Below are positions 1 through 8,349 of a stretch of 53,597 nucleotides of DNA, piece by piece; the stretch's first letter is position 1, and every line of letters begins with the position of its first letter. Location: contig NZ_JAHCMB010000130.1 of NCBI RefSeq assembly GCF_019904155.1, forward strand, positions 1 through 53,597, read 5' to 3'. The translations under genes were made by a program, and so were the position numbers. Source of the DNA: Paenibacillus sinensis. Lineage in GTDB: Bacteria; Bacillota; Bacilli; Paenibacillales; Paenibacillaceae. The notes beneath the pieces are model-generated. The model was not told where the DNA came from. It made no database searches and worked only from the letters and a program-made list of their open reading frames with translations.

Positions 1-58
1 CAACAATTGCACGAATCCAATCTAAATCGTACCTTCTCTGCATCTTATTATTTTCCAT
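1..58 (-). CDS. Probable acyltransferase-3 family membrane protein, N-terminus only
   Basis: The first 19 codons are visible and the gene runs off the left edge. It opens with ATG at 58 behind a GGAGGG ribosome site. The readable start (MENNKMQRRYDLDWIRAIV) carries the Y-D-L-D-W-(I/L)-R pattern typical of the beginning of acyltransferase-3 and related integral membrane acyltransferases, where the first membrane helix follows directly. The call rests on this short pattern only. A perfect inverted repeat sits just upstream, so the gene is probably repressed by a TetR-type protein outside the window. Confidence 0.4.
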   Translation of the reverse strand, partial: MENNKMQRRYDLDWIRAIV

Positions 59-69
59 ACTCAACCCTC

Positions 70-100
70 CGTTTATGAATGAATGGTTCATTCATAAACG
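70..100. promoter_or_regulatory. Perfect 14-bp inverted repeat, TetR-type operator
   Basis: Two 14-base arms (CGTTTATGAATGAA and its exact complement) are separated by three bases. The inner TGAATGA/TCATTCA halves resemble operators of TetR-family repressors such as Bacillus FadR (family knowledge). The repeat lies 12 bases before the start codon at 58, where it would block transcription of the leftward gene. Confidence 0.7.
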
Positions 101-140
101 ATGATATCATTTTTTTTCTATTTGTAAAGCTATTGAATAT

Positions 141-175
141 AAAAAAGACCCGTTCCTTTCCAGGGACAGGTCTCG
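141..175 (-). terminator. Terminator after the yfhD-like gene
   Basis: In the minus direction an imperfect stem (GACC...GGTC with TCC/GGA inside) is followed by six T residues. It lies about 30 bases downstream of the stop codon at 206. Confidence 0.6.
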
Positions 176-205
176 AAGAGCTGGATGGCGGCATGCGCAG
201 TAAAT

Positions 206-385
206 TTATTCTTCTTCCTCGATGATCTCATGCAGCTGTCTGCGGTCTGCCGCCTGGGAGCGCGCAACGGCTTCCATATCGTCGGCGTCGGCTTCCGCCC
301 CGGAGAATTCGACATCCTCATTCTTCGCGCCAAGCAGCTTCTTCATCTTCTCATTTTTGGACAATACTTTAGAGTTTCTGACCAT
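206..385 (-). CDS. YfhD family small acidic protein
   Basis: This is a 59-residue protein, starting ATG at 385 with an AAGGGG ribosome site 9 bases upstream. A basic N-terminal third (MVRNSKVLSKNEKMKK) leads into a strongly acidic remainder with EDVEFSGAEADADDMEA and a final EEEE. The -E-D-V-E-F-S- followed by -A-(D/E)-A-D-x-E-A-x-A-R-x-x-A-A-D-x-R-Q pattern is that of the YfhD family, small Bacillales proteins of unknown role. It lies 42 bases downstream of the gene at 428-784 and probably shares its transcript. A terminator follows it. Confidence 0.65.
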   Translation of the reverse strand: MVRNSKVLSKNEKMKKLLGAKNEDVEFSGAEADADDMEAVARSQAADRRQLHEIIEEEE

Positions 386-427
386 GATATCCGGACCCCT
401 TTTCGCTGTCTTTAATTGATTAGGCAG

Positions 428-784
428 TTAGATCATGCCGCCGGCTTCCTCGATGATCGACAGCGCCTGATGAAAGGTCGACTCGTCGATCACGACGGTC
501 AGGAGCACATTCCGTCCTGTCGGACCGCCGGCTCCGCCGTGGCTTAGACCGCTCGCGCTCGGATCGGCAGCGGCCATGACGCCTGAGTCGGGATGCCCCG
601 TTGCGGCCATCCCGAGCGACGATATCAATCCATTCGCCGGAGAATTGGCGCTCATCGTTCCTCCCCCATAGCGGCTGAAGGTATCAATGGACATATCGGA
701 GACCCGGAGCGACAGAAGCTTGCGGGAGACGCTTTCCGCCTCCTCGGGACTTTTGAAATAGGCGAGTATGCTTTTTTCAGCCAT
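428..784 (-). CDS. Conserved hypothetical protein, stress-protein-like N-terminus
   Basis: This 118-residue protein starts at ATG 784 after AAGGAG. Residues 1-35 (ILAYFKSPEEAESVSRKLLSL) look like the alpha-beta start found in general-stress YflT/17M-like proteins. A Gly/Ser/Ala-rich middle of about 55 residues follows, then a second short strand-helix unit (NVLLTVVIDESTFHQALSII) ending in EEAGGMI. There is no signal peptide or membrane segment. I do not recognise a specific family. It is probably co-transcribed with the YfhD-like gene downstream. Confidence 0.55.
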   Translation of the reverse strand: MAEKSILAYFKSPEEAESVSRKLLSLRVSDMSIDTFSRYGGGTMSANSPANGLISSLGMAATGHPDSGVMAAADPSASGLSHGGAGGPTGRNVLLTVVIDESTFHQALSIIEEAGGMI

Positions 785-915
785 ATGCCTTCGTCTCCTT
801 TTATGAATGACTGGCGGTCGGTTTCCATGCCTTCCGACTACTAACTCCTAGAATGCTCACTGTACCGCCAATCTATCCATCCCATACCGGCAATCCCATA
901 TCCTCTGAAGCATCC

Positions 916-963
916 AAAGTAATCCCCTTCCAGGGAAGCACCAACGGGAAGGGAATTACTTTT
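916..963. repeat. Long inverted repeat, possible terminator of the PucR-type gene
   Basis: The 16-base arms AAAGTAATCCCCTTCC and GGAAGGGAATTACTTT pair with one mismatch around a 16-base loop. The repeat starts 6 bases past the stop codon at 970. There is no T-run in the minus direction, so an intrinsic terminator role is uncertain. An mRNA 3'-end stabiliser or a miniature repeat are alternatives. Confidence 0.55.
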
Positions 964-969
964 GTAAAC

Positions 970-1395
970 CTATATAACCTTCGTATCAAGCGGTTTTTGC
1001 TGTCTGGCGCTGACCGTAGGACTAGGACGCGCGCTTATCCGCAGCCTTTGCTCCCGCTCCGACAGCATTTGCCGGAACAGAAAAGCGAGCTTCAGTCGCA
1101 GCAGGCTTTCCATTGGCTTCAGCGGCATCCCGAGCAATTTTTCCAGCTTTTCGATCCGGTATGCCGCCGTATTGCGGTGGATGTACAGCCTTCTGGACAT
1201 TTCATTAAGCCGGCCTTCACAGGCCACGTAGGTCTCCAGAGTATGCAGCAGAATTTCCGCATCCGGCGATTGCCCGGACAGCAGGCTTCCCAGGCAGCCC
1301 TCGACGTAGCATTCCATACGATCGACCGGAACCTCGCCGCAAATAAACAATAAATCCATATCAATATCCGGAGGATGACCTGATTGAGCATTCAT
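970..1395 (-). CDS. PucR-type helix-turn-helix protein, C-terminal domain only
   Basis: This 141-residue protein starts at ATG 1395 with a strong GAGGAGG site. Residues about 45-110 match the PucR C-terminal DNA-binding domain: L-L-x-T-L-x-x-Y, then the helix-turn-helix with L-Y-I-H-R-N-T-x-x-Y-R-(I/L)-x-K-(L/I)-E. Full PucR/CdaR proteins are about 400-550 residues with an N-terminal sensory region, which is absent here, and only 158 bases separate it from the allantoinase gene. PucR activates purine and ureide catabolism in Bacillus, so the location beside allantoinase is fitting. It may be a functional stand-alone binding domain or the 3' remnant of a larger regulator. Confidence 0.7.
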   Translation of the reverse strand: MNAQSGHPPDIDMDLLFICGEVPVDRMECYVEGCLGSLLSGQSPDAEILLHTLETYVACEGRLNEMSRRLYIHRNTAAYRIEKLEKLLGMPLKPMESLLRLKLAFLFRQMLSEREQRLRISARPSPTVSARQQKPLDTKVI

Positions 1396-1553
1396 GTAAC
1401 AAGCACCTCCTCATTCGTTGATTTGCAAGGCGGAAGCGTTTCCTAACACCGATGGTCAATATTCGGGGCTAAGATCAGGCTAGATTAGGTTAAATCACGT
1501 ACAACCTGTCCCAAGAACTGCCTCTGATCTATGCCATCTTCTTACGCCGCAGC

Positions 1554-2954
1554 TTATAATGAATGATCCGCCTCTGTGAAAATACTCCCGCTGTATTCCT
1601 CTCCGGCGCTGTCTCCCACGATTCCGGCAGCCTCCGAATAGATGACCCTGCCCCGCAGCAGCGTGCGCTTGACCTTGCAGCCTATTGTGCGGTTCAGGTA
1701 TGGAGAATGTTTGTGACGCTGCAGCAGATCGCCGGCAGCAAGTGTATAAGACCTGTTCAAATCCAGCAGCGCCAAATCGGCATCCGCTCCAATCCGGATG
1801 CTTCCTTTATCGGGATACAGCCCGAACCGCCGGGCCGGAGCCTCGGCCAACAGGCGGCCAATCTGGGGCAGCGGTATTCCGCGCTTCAGATGTCCTTCGT
1901 CCACGAGCAGCTCCATCGTGTTCTGAACACCGGAGATGCCTCCCCATGCCCGGAACATATTGCTATGGTTCTTAAGCTCCGGCGGACAGGGGGAATGATC
2001 CGAGGTTACGAAGTCGATCCACCCGCGCTCCAGGCATTTCCACAGCAGCGCCTGCTCTTCCCCGCTCCGCAGAGGCGGCGCGCATTTGGCAACCGCCCCC
2101 AGTCTCTCCAGGTCCCGGTCGGTCAGCGCAAGGTAATGGGCACAGGTCTCAAATGTCACATCCAGCCCCTGCCGTCTGGCCTGCATGATGCGGGCCGCTG
2201 CCTCTTCGCTGCTGATGTGAACAAAATGGAGCTTGCAGCCGCTCAGCTCCCCGAAGCGCAGCGCGGTCTCCACCGCTTCGACTTCGGCTTCCGCCGGGCG
2301 GGAGGCGGTGTAATCGTCCGCTCCGCTCTTGCCCGCGGCCATCGCCTGCGCCGTCAGAGCCGCAACCATAGGCTCATGCTCGGCATGAAGCGCCAGCACC
2401 TTGCCGAGCTCGGCGATTCGCTTCATTCCTTCCAGCAGGGTATCGTCGTCCGTGCGCCGAAAGGCATCCTTATGCTCGTCTCCCGGACTGGACATGAATG
2501 CCTTGAAGCCGATAACTCCCGCTTCCGCGAGCAGCGGCAGTTCATTCAGATAACCCGGCATCAGCCCTCCCCAAAAGGCATAGTCCGTATAAGAGGCGCC
2601 TTCGGCGCAGTGCCGCTTCTGCCGCAGGGCTTCGAGTGTGACCGTCGGGGGAATTCCGTTCAGCGGCATATCAAAATACATGGTTCCCCCGCCGGCGGCC
2701 AGCGCGGCGGAGCCGGTTCGGAAGCCTTCCCAATGCCCTAGTCCCGGTTCATTGAAGTGAACATGGGCATCGATCATGCCCGGCATGACCGTCAAGCCGT
2801 CGGCGTCGATGATCTGTGCCCCGAGACGCTCGACGCTGCCGGAAATCTCAACTATTTTCCCATCACGGATGCCGATATCCTTTCGTTCCACCCGATCCTC
2901 CATAACAACCTGACCGCCGATTACGACAAGATCAAACGCCATTCCATCCTTCAT
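1554..2954 (-). CDS. allB: Allantoinase-like cyclic amidohydrolase
   Basis: This 466-residue protein is the normal length for allantoinases and dihydropyrimidinases. It starts at ATG 2954 after AAGGGAG. It has the binuclear metal site HVH (H64, H66) in the allantoinase-type context HVHFNEPG, a Lys in GFKAFMS that would be carboxylated, later His ligands in LALHAEHEP and FVHISSEE, and SDHSPCPPE carrying the catalytic Asp. Allantoinase opens the hydantoin ring of allantoin to allantoate in the cytoplasm. It is the sixth gene of the GntR-transporter-amidohydrolase operon. A hydantoin or dihydropyrimidine substrate cannot be excluded from sequence. Confidence 0.8.
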   Translation of the reverse strand: MKDGMAFDLVVIGGQVVMEDRVERKDIGIRDGKIVEISGSVERLGAQIIDADGLTVMPGMIDAHVHFNEPGLGHWEGFRTGSAALAAGGGTMYFDMPLNGIPPTVTLEALRQKRHCAEGASYTDYAFWGGLMPGYLNELPLLAEAGVIGFKAFMSSPGDEHKDAFRRTDDDTLLEGMKRIAELGKVLALHAEHEPMVAALTAQAMAAGKSGADDYTASRPAEAEVEAVETALRFGELSGCKLHFVHISSEEAAARIMQARRQGLDVTFETCAHYLALTDRDLERLGAVAKCAPPLRSGEEQALLWKCLERGWIDFVTSDHSPCPPELKNHSNMFRAWGGISGVQNTMELLVDEGHLKRGIPLPQIGRLLAEAPARRFGLYPDKGSIRIGADADLALLDLNRSYTLAAGDLLQRHKHSPYLNRTIGCKVKRTLLRGRVIYSEAAGIVGDSAGEEYSGSIFTEADHSL

Positions 2955-3000
2955 GTTCCTCTCCCTTCCGGCAGCGGCTCCGAATTGCCGCCTGTCTCTT

Positions 3001-4044
3001 CTAATCCTCGATACCGATCAGCTTCGCCGGGTTGACAGCAATCATATGGTAAATATCATCCGGGCTGAACTGGTAATCCAGCATGGTCGCCACCATCGTC
3101 CGCATCGCCTGGACGGGCGTGGAAGCCGCGCGGATGCCATAATCGGTCCCCAGCACGAACCGGTCAATGCCGACTTCACGGATCGTTCTCATCCAGGCGG
3201 TTGCGTTGGTGGTTCTTCCCAGCTCGGCTCCCATGTCCATGTATTCTTTTTCCACATAATAGTGCGTCCGGGGAACATCGGGATACAGCCAATCCACGAG
3301 GCACGCCTCCAGGAACGCTCCCCTGGCCGCTGCATCCTTCTGCTGTTCGACGGTCATTCTCGCCCGCACGGGATGCGCGATCAGCACCTTGGCAATCCCG
3401 TACTGCTGGGCCAAATCCAGAAGACGCAATGCCTCCGCTACCGAGACATGGCCTGTGTTCAGATAGACCTCCGGATGCTCCGCGACCAGGGACAGGATTT
3501 CGTCCAGTTCCTCCGATACCGGTCCCTCCAGCGGAATCGATGTAGCCACAGGCAGCTCCTTCTCGGCAAATTTGGGGTAGACGTCCTTGAACGGCACAAG
3601 CTTCCCGTCGATCAGTGTGGATTCGCGCTCAGCCGAATACCGGGTGCAATGCGAGCCGAAGCTGATGAACCGGCAGCCTTCTTCCATATGCAGCGCGGTT
3701 TTGACAGAACGCGGGTTCATTCCGCCATGACAGGAATTCATTAAATAGCCGCCATACGTATGGATTCCCGGAACATGCCGGTTCACAACCCAGGCCATTC
3801 CCGAAGCCCATCCGAACACATCGTAATAGACAATGCTCTTCATGCCGGCAGCCGCCGCTTCCTGGGCAACCTGAATCGGGTCCAGATGACCCGGATTGGA
3901 GTTCAATACGGGACCCGCATGAACATGGCTGTCGATCGCTCCGATCAGCAGTTCATCCGGCAGCTCCATGGACCGGCGGTAGAACGATTCCTTCCACTTG
4001 GAGCGGTCCGGCACTCTCTCTATCGGTTGTTCCTGATTGATCAT
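3001..4044 (-). CDS. DUF6282-type amidohydrolase-fold metal hydrolase
   Basis: This 347-residue protein starts at ATG 4044 behind AAGGGG. The early I-D-S-H-V-H-A-G-P motif (H40, H42) is the metal-binding start of an amidohydrolase TIM barrel. Later His residues lie in VYLNTGHVS and VLIAHPVR, and the terminal FVLGTDYGI supplies a metal-binding Asp. The pattern fits the DUF6282 family, whose substrate is unknown. The gene ends 46 bases before the allantoinase start and follows the transporter genes, so it probably hydrolyses either the imported compound or the allantoinase product. Confidence 0.65.
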   Translation of the reverse strand: MINQEQPIERVPDRSKWKESFYRRSMELPDELLIGAIDSHVHAGPVLNSNPGHLDPIQVAQEAAAAGMKSIVYYDVFGWASGMAWVVNRHVPGIHTYGGYLMNSCHGGMNPRSVKTALHMEEGCRFISFGSHCTRYSAERESTLIDGKLVPFKDVYPKFAEKELPVATSIPLEGPVSEELDEILSLVAEHPEVYLNTGHVSVAEALRLLDLAQQYGIAKVLIAHPVRARMTVEQQKDAAARGAFLEACLVDWLYPDVPRTHYYVEKEYMDMGAELGRTTNATAWMRTIREVGIDRFVLGTDYGIRAASTPVQAMRTMVATMLDYQFSPDDIYHMIAVNPAKLIGIED

Positions 4045-4161
4045 TGGTTATTTCCCCTTCCAATCATTCGTGTATTTGGTATGCAGCGAATTACGCAAGC
4101 CGCAGCCGTCCGCGTAAAGTCCGGCTGGCGTTACTCTTGAAGCCTCCGGCGGCGCCGGCGC

Positions 4162-5031
4162 TTATCCCTTTACGGAGCCGGCCATGACGCTGGAGATAAT
4201 GCGGGAACTGAACGTGAAATACAATAGGGTAACAGGCAGCATCGACAGGACCATCCCCGCCATCAGCTGCGGATAATTGGTGCTGTACTGTGATTTGAAG
4301 TACGACATGCCCAGCGGAACCGTTCGGAGCGATTCGTCCTTCAGGAGCACGAGCGCGAACGAGAATTCATTCCAGCAGGCGAAAAATTGCAGGATGGCGA
4401 CGGTCGTCAGCACCGGCACGGCGATCGGCATAATGATTTTGAACATGGTGCCGCTGAAGCCAAGTCCGTCAATTGCCGACGCCTCTTCAATCTCTCTGGG
4501 AATCGCCGTGATATAACCGTTGACCAGCATGATCGGCACCGACAAATTGAACGCGATATAGGGGATAATCAGCGTGTACCATTGATCCGCCAGGCCCGTA
4601 TTTTTGAACAGCAGATAGACCGGAACCAGCAGGGCGTGGATCGGAACGAGCAGGCCGAACAAATAATAGACGACCATCAGCCTCTTCCCCTTGAAATCAA
4701 GCCGGGCTGTAATATAGCCTGTGACGAACGAGATGAACACGATGCCGATCACGGAAATGACCGTTACCCGCGCGCTGTTCCACGCCAGCTGGAACATATG
4801 GGTCAGCTTGATGGCTTCCGCATAATTTTCAAAATGCAGAGTCCGCGGCAGCGCCATAATGCTGTTGGCAAATTCCGGCTGCGTCTTTAAGGATGAATAG
4901 ATCAGCCACAGCAGCGGAAAAATGCAGCTGATCGTGAACAGAAACATCACCGCGTTGACCGCCACTTGGGTCTTGTTGACCGCAATCCTCCGTCTGCTGC
5001 GTTCAAGCTCCAATTCCATTTTCAATTCCAT
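4162..5031 (-). CDS. ABC transporter permease, CUT1 (MalG-like)
   Basis: I chose ATG 5031, which overlaps the upstream permease stop (TGATG) and has GGGAGG nine bases before it, giving 289 residues. A further in-frame start at 5082 lies inside the upstream gene and lacks this site. Six membrane segments are apparent, and the cytoplasmic EAA loop is E-E-A-S-A-I-D-G-L-G followed by F-K-I-I-M-P-I-A-V-P. MalG-type permeases pair with MalF-type partners and an ATPase in the membrane. No ATPase is encoded here, so a shared MsmX-like ATPase elsewhere is implied. Confidence 0.85.
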   Translation of the reverse strand: MELKMELELERSRRRIAVNKTQVAVNAVMFLFTISCIFPLLWLIYSSLKTQPEFANSIMALPRTLHFENYAEAIKLTHMFQLAWNSARVTVISVIGIVFISFVTGYITARLDFKGKRLMVVYYLFGLLVPIHALLVPVYLLFKNTGLADQWYTLIIPYIAFNLSVPIMLVNGYITAIPREIEEASAIDGLGFSGTMFKIIMPIAVPVLTTVAILQFFACWNEFSFALVLLKDESLRTVPLGMSYFKSQYSTNYPQLMAGMVLSMLPVTLLYFTFSSRIISSVMAGSVKG

Positions 5032-5930
5032 CACGACTCGCCTCCCGTACGACTTGCTCTTCGCTGCATCGTCAGCATGCACAGCAGAATAATCAGCAGC
5101 GTCAGCGCCATAATGGAGATCGCCAGCGCGGAGCCGTAACCGTAGCGGAACCGCAGGAAGGAGGTCTGATACGCATACAAGGCCATAACTGTCGAGGAGT
5201 TCCCCGGCCCGCCGCCGGTCAGCGCATACACATGCTCGAAGCCGCGCATATTGTTGGCGATGCAGAGCAGCGAAGCGACGAGCAGCGTCGGCTTGGCAAG
5301 CGGAATAATGACATAGCGCGCTTTGCGGATACCGGTTGCTCCGTCAAGCTCGGCGACCTCAAGCACCTCCTTGTTGATGGAGGACAGCCCCGCCAGCATC
5401 AGCAGAGTGAAGAAGCCGATATTTTGCCAGGCAAGGGGAATGGACACCAGCAGTACGATTGGCCCCGACAAATCGAGCCAAGATTGCACCAAACGCTCCA
5501 GACCAAGCCCCTTCAGCATGCTGTTCAGCAATCCGTAGTTGTAGTTGTAAATCAACATCCAGAGAAAGGCGATAATGACCGGCGCCAGCGTGGAAGGAAA
5601 AAAACTCACCGTCCGGTGCAGCTTCTTCATCTTGACCAGCTTGGACATCAGCAGCAGAGCGAATATGAATGCAAGCCCCACCTGGCCGATCAGGCCGTAT
5701 ACCGTCATAAGCACATTGTTCACAAAAGATTTCCAGAACACGCCGTCGTTCAGAATTTCCAGGTAATTATCCCAGCCGATATACCGCATTTTCGGTCCGC
5801 CTGTCCATGAGTAGAAGCTGTACCGAAAAGCGGAGGTTATGGGAACCAGGACCACGAAAGAGTAGATCGCCAGCCCGGGAATCAGATATGCCAGCAGAAG
5901 CCATCTTGACGGACGAAGCGCCTTGCCCAT
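5031..5930 (-). CDS. ABC transporter permease, CUT1 (MalF/UgpA-like)
   Basis: This 299-residue membrane protein starts at ATG 5930 after AGGAGGTGAAAGC. The first helix is LLLAYLIPGLAIYSFVVLVP, and the EAA loop is E-V-A-E-L-D-G-A-T-G-I-R-K-A-R-Y-V-I-I-P. A terminal GGPGNSSTVMALY segment is typical of sugar and glycerol-phosphate permeases. It is translationally coupled to the downstream permease by an overlapping stop and start. Although the family carries mostly carbohydrates, the two amidohydrolases behind it suggest a nitrogen-containing ring compound or an N-glycoside. Confidence 0.85.
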   Translation of the reverse strand: MGKALRPSRWLLLAYLIPGLAIYSFVVLVPITSAFRYSFYSWTGGPKMRYIGWDNYLEILNDGVFWKSFVNNVLMTVYGLIGQVGLAFIFALLLMSKLVKMKKLHRTVSFFPSTLAPVIIAFLWMLIYNYNYGLLNSMLKGLGLERLVQSWLDLSGPIVLLVSIPLAWQNIGFFTLLMLAGLSSINKEVLEVAELDGATGIRKARYVIIPLAKPTLLVASLLCIANNMRGFEHVYALTGGGPGNSSTVMALYAYQTSFLRFRYGYGSALAISIMALTLLIILLCMLTMQRRASRTGGES

Positions 5931-5995
5931 GCTTTCACCTCCTGTATCCTTTAGGAAGAGCCGCCGGTTCGGCGGCCTTCCCGCTTGCCTGCAAT

Positions 5996-7345
5996 CTATG
6001 ATTTCGATAAAAAGGTTTCATATGCCCGCTGGGTATCCTCAGCCATCTGCTCCGGCGTCATGGACCCGGCCATGACCCCTTGAATATCCGTGTTGATCAC
6101 CTCGACGATGGAGGCGTCAAACCATAAATCAAATATTTTGGTAGCGTCCGCCGCCGCACTGGCCTTATAGGCTTCAAGCGCTACCGGAGCCAGCTTGGCG
6201 GTGTCGAAATCGCCGGGGTTATATGCCGGAAAGCCGCCGACTTCAGCCATGAGCTTGGCGCTTTTTGAACCGGTCATATATTCAAGCATCTTGTCGATGG
6301 CCTCCAGCTTCTCTCCCTGCTGAATGTTTGCGTTCACGCTGTAGTAGACGCCCGCTCCGCCGGAGGAGCTTAACGGATTGCCAAGTCCCCCATCCACTCC
6401 CGGGAAAACAGCGACATGAGTGGCAGAAGCAACCGCTTCGGGAGCGTTGTTTACGACATTCATAGCCGACCAGATACCGCTGATGAACGCCGCCGAACGG
6501 CCCTCAAAATAATAGTTGATCATCGTGTCGGTATCGACGGAATTCAAATCCTTGTTCATATAGCCGCCCTTAGCCAACTCGGACATGATGGAGATCGCCT
6601 TGACGAAGCCGGGATCGGTGAACTTCGCCCCGCCTCCGCTCAGAATCGACTCCGTCCATTTGGGTCCGTTCACCCGGTCACTCAGAGCGCTGATCCAGCT
6701 GGACAGTGCATATCCCTTGGACTTGTCACCGTAGGAGAACAGATTGATTCCCTTATCCTTCAGCTTCTGCCCGGCATCCATCAGCTCATCCCAGGTCTTG
6801 GGGAAATGATCATACCCCACTTTGGAAAATATATCGGCATTGTAATAGATCAAATGCGTCGGCCCCGCCGCGATTGGAATACCGTAAATCTTTCCGTCTC
6901 TCGTGCCCGCATCCAGCGTTCCCGGTCTATACCCGTCTCTCCATTCCGGATGCTTGTCCAGTTCGTCGTTAAGCGGAAGCACGATGCCATTATCGACGAA
7001 ATTGGTCATCCATGAGCCCGGGACAATGAACACATCCGGCATATCGTCCGCTGCGGCAAGCGATTGAGCCTTGATCGAATAATCATCATTCTGCAATTGC
7101 TCTTCAACCACCTGGACATTCGGATAGTCTTCCTTGAAACGTTTCAAGCCGTCCAGTACCGCCGTATCCTCGGGACTTTTGCCAATATTGGATTCCTGAT
7201 ACCGGTGCATCAACGTAATGGTGATTTTATCTTCCCCGCCGTTACCGCTGCCGGTGGCCTCATTGCCCTCGGCAGAATTCCCACAACCGCTCATAGCCAG
7301 CGACGAAAGAGCCAATAGACCTAACACGGATGACCAAGCCTTCAT
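5996..7345 (-). CDS. Extracellular solute-binding lipoprotein of an ABC importer
   Basis: This 449-residue protein starts at ATG 7345 with GAGGAG. The signal peptide ends in LAMSGC, a lipobox that would acylate C21. A low-complexity Gly/Asn/Glu linker is followed by a family-1 binding-protein fold (PDVFIVPGSWMTNFVDNGIVLPL near residue 105, and GKIYGIPIAAGPTHLIYYN). It would capture ligand outside the membrane for the two permeases encoded just downstream. It is the first gene after the GntR regulator, and the 80-base gap between them carries a GntR-like operator. Confidence 0.88.
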   Translation of the reverse strand: MKAWSSVLGLLALSSLAMSGCGNSAEGNEATGSGNGGEDKITITLMHRYQESNIGKSPEDTAVLDGLKRFKEDYPNVQVVEEQLQNDDYSIKAQSLAAADDMPDVFIVPGSWMTNFVDNGIVLPLNDELDKHPEWRDGYRPGTLDAGTRDGKIYGIPIAAGPTHLIYYNADIFSKVGYDHFPKTWDELMDAGQKLKDKGINLFSYGDKSKGYALSSWISALSDRVNGPKWTESILSGGGAKFTDPGFVKAISIMSELAKGGYMNKDLNSVDTDTMINYYFEGRSAAFISGIWSAMNVVNNAPEAVASATHVAVFPGVDGGLGNPLSSSGGAGVYYSVNANIQQGEKLEAIDKMLEYMTGSKSAKLMAEVGGFPAYNPGDFDTAKLAPVALEAYKASAAADATKIFDLWFDASIVEVINTDIQGVMAGSMTPEQMAEDTQRAYETFLSKS

Positions 7346-7395
7346 TATCCCACTCCTCTTTGTATATTGTTAAAAAAATCATTTTTGAATCCCAG

Positions 7396-7407
7396 ATTGG
7401 ATACAAT
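7396..7407. promoter_or_regulatory. Putative GntR-type operator before the transporter operon
   Basis: ATTGGATACAAT is one base away from the perfect palindrome ATTGTATACAAT. It lies between the regulator gene stop (7426) and the binding-protein start (7345). A related TTTGTATATTGTT stands about 35 bases nearer the start. FCD-type GntR repressors bind short TTGTATACAA-like boxes (family knowledge), so autonomous control of the operon by the adjacent regulator is the likely reading. Confidence 0.45.
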
Positions 7408-7425
7408 ATTAGGCATAAAAAAAGG

Positions 7426-8091
7426 TTAATGATGCTGAAAAATATCCTTCAAATTTAATACATTGGAGGTGTTCTCCGTAAAATCCAGCGAGTACTCAAT
7501 CTGCTTCAAATGTTCGGTCATTACCTGCGCAGCCCGCTCGCCGTCTTTGCTGATCACCACTTCAATAAGTTCTTCATGATCATGACAGAAGCTCTGGTCT
7601 GTGCCGTACAGGGCGATTATGACCGATGTAAGTGAAATCAGTTCCTCTAGAAAATGATAGTAGTAATAGTTATCCGCCAGTTCTGCCAGCTTCAAATGAA
7701 AATCCACAGTGACATCCAATGCACCCATAACATCGCCGGCCTGGCTGGCCTGATGTTCTTCCTTCAGCAGCATTTTCAGCGGCGCCATCTGTTCAGGCTG
7801 GACGATCTCGCACAGCTTGCGCACCATTGCCGCTTCAATGACCCTTCTCATCTCAAAAACTTCCCTGGCTTCTTCCACGCTTGGACAAGATACGAAGGCT
7901 CCCCGGTAAGGAATGACCGTCACAAGCTTCTCCATTGCCAGCCGTCTCAGCACATTCCGGATCGGTGTGCGGCTGACTTGAAACGCATCTGCCAGGGCTT
8001 CTTCCACCAACTGCATATTGGGCAGCAATTTATGCTGGGTTATGGCCAGCTTGATGTCTCTGTAAATCTCCATCTCCTTTCGTTTGGTCAT
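7426..8091 (-). CDS. GntR family regulator, FadR/FCD subfamily
   Basis: This 221-residue regulator starts at ATG 8091, eight bases after GGAG; an upstream GTG at 8100 directly abuts that site and is less likely. The winged helix occupies about residues 10-70 (LVEEALADAFQVSRTPIRNVLRRL followed by the PYRGAFV wing). The remainder is an all-helical FCD ligand domain with E-V-F-E-M-R-R-V-I-E-A and conserved His residues in VDFHLKLAEL and HDHEELI that bind a metal. It stands at the head of the transporter and amidohydrolase genes and probably senses their substrate or product. Confidence 0.85.
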   Translation of the reverse strand: MTKRKEMEIYRDIKLAITQHKLLPNMQLVEEALADAFQVSRTPIRNVLRRLAMEKLVTVIPYRGAFVSCPSVEEAREVFEMRRVIEAAMVRKLCEIVQPEQMAPLKMLLKEEHQASQAGDVMGALDVTVDFHLKLAELADNYYYYHFLEELISLTSVIIALYGTDQSFCHDHEELIEVVISKDGERAAQVMTEHLKQIEYSLDFTENTSNVLNLKDIFQHH

Positions 8092-8349
8092 CGACAACAC
8101 TCCATTTCACGAATCAGCATATTTGCTTAATCATCATTCATTGCTTACACCCATAATAAGTTGAACCCTGAATCACGTCAATAATTCTGCCATGTTTTCA
8201 GCAACATGCACAATAAATCGACAGAATCCCCCTTTTTTCAGCACATATCTAACATATATATAACACAAGTAGTCAAAAAAAGAGAACCATCCAGCGCCTC
8301 ATACGCTTTCTGGTCCTCATATGCTTGCATATTGCCTTGATCCCGTTCT

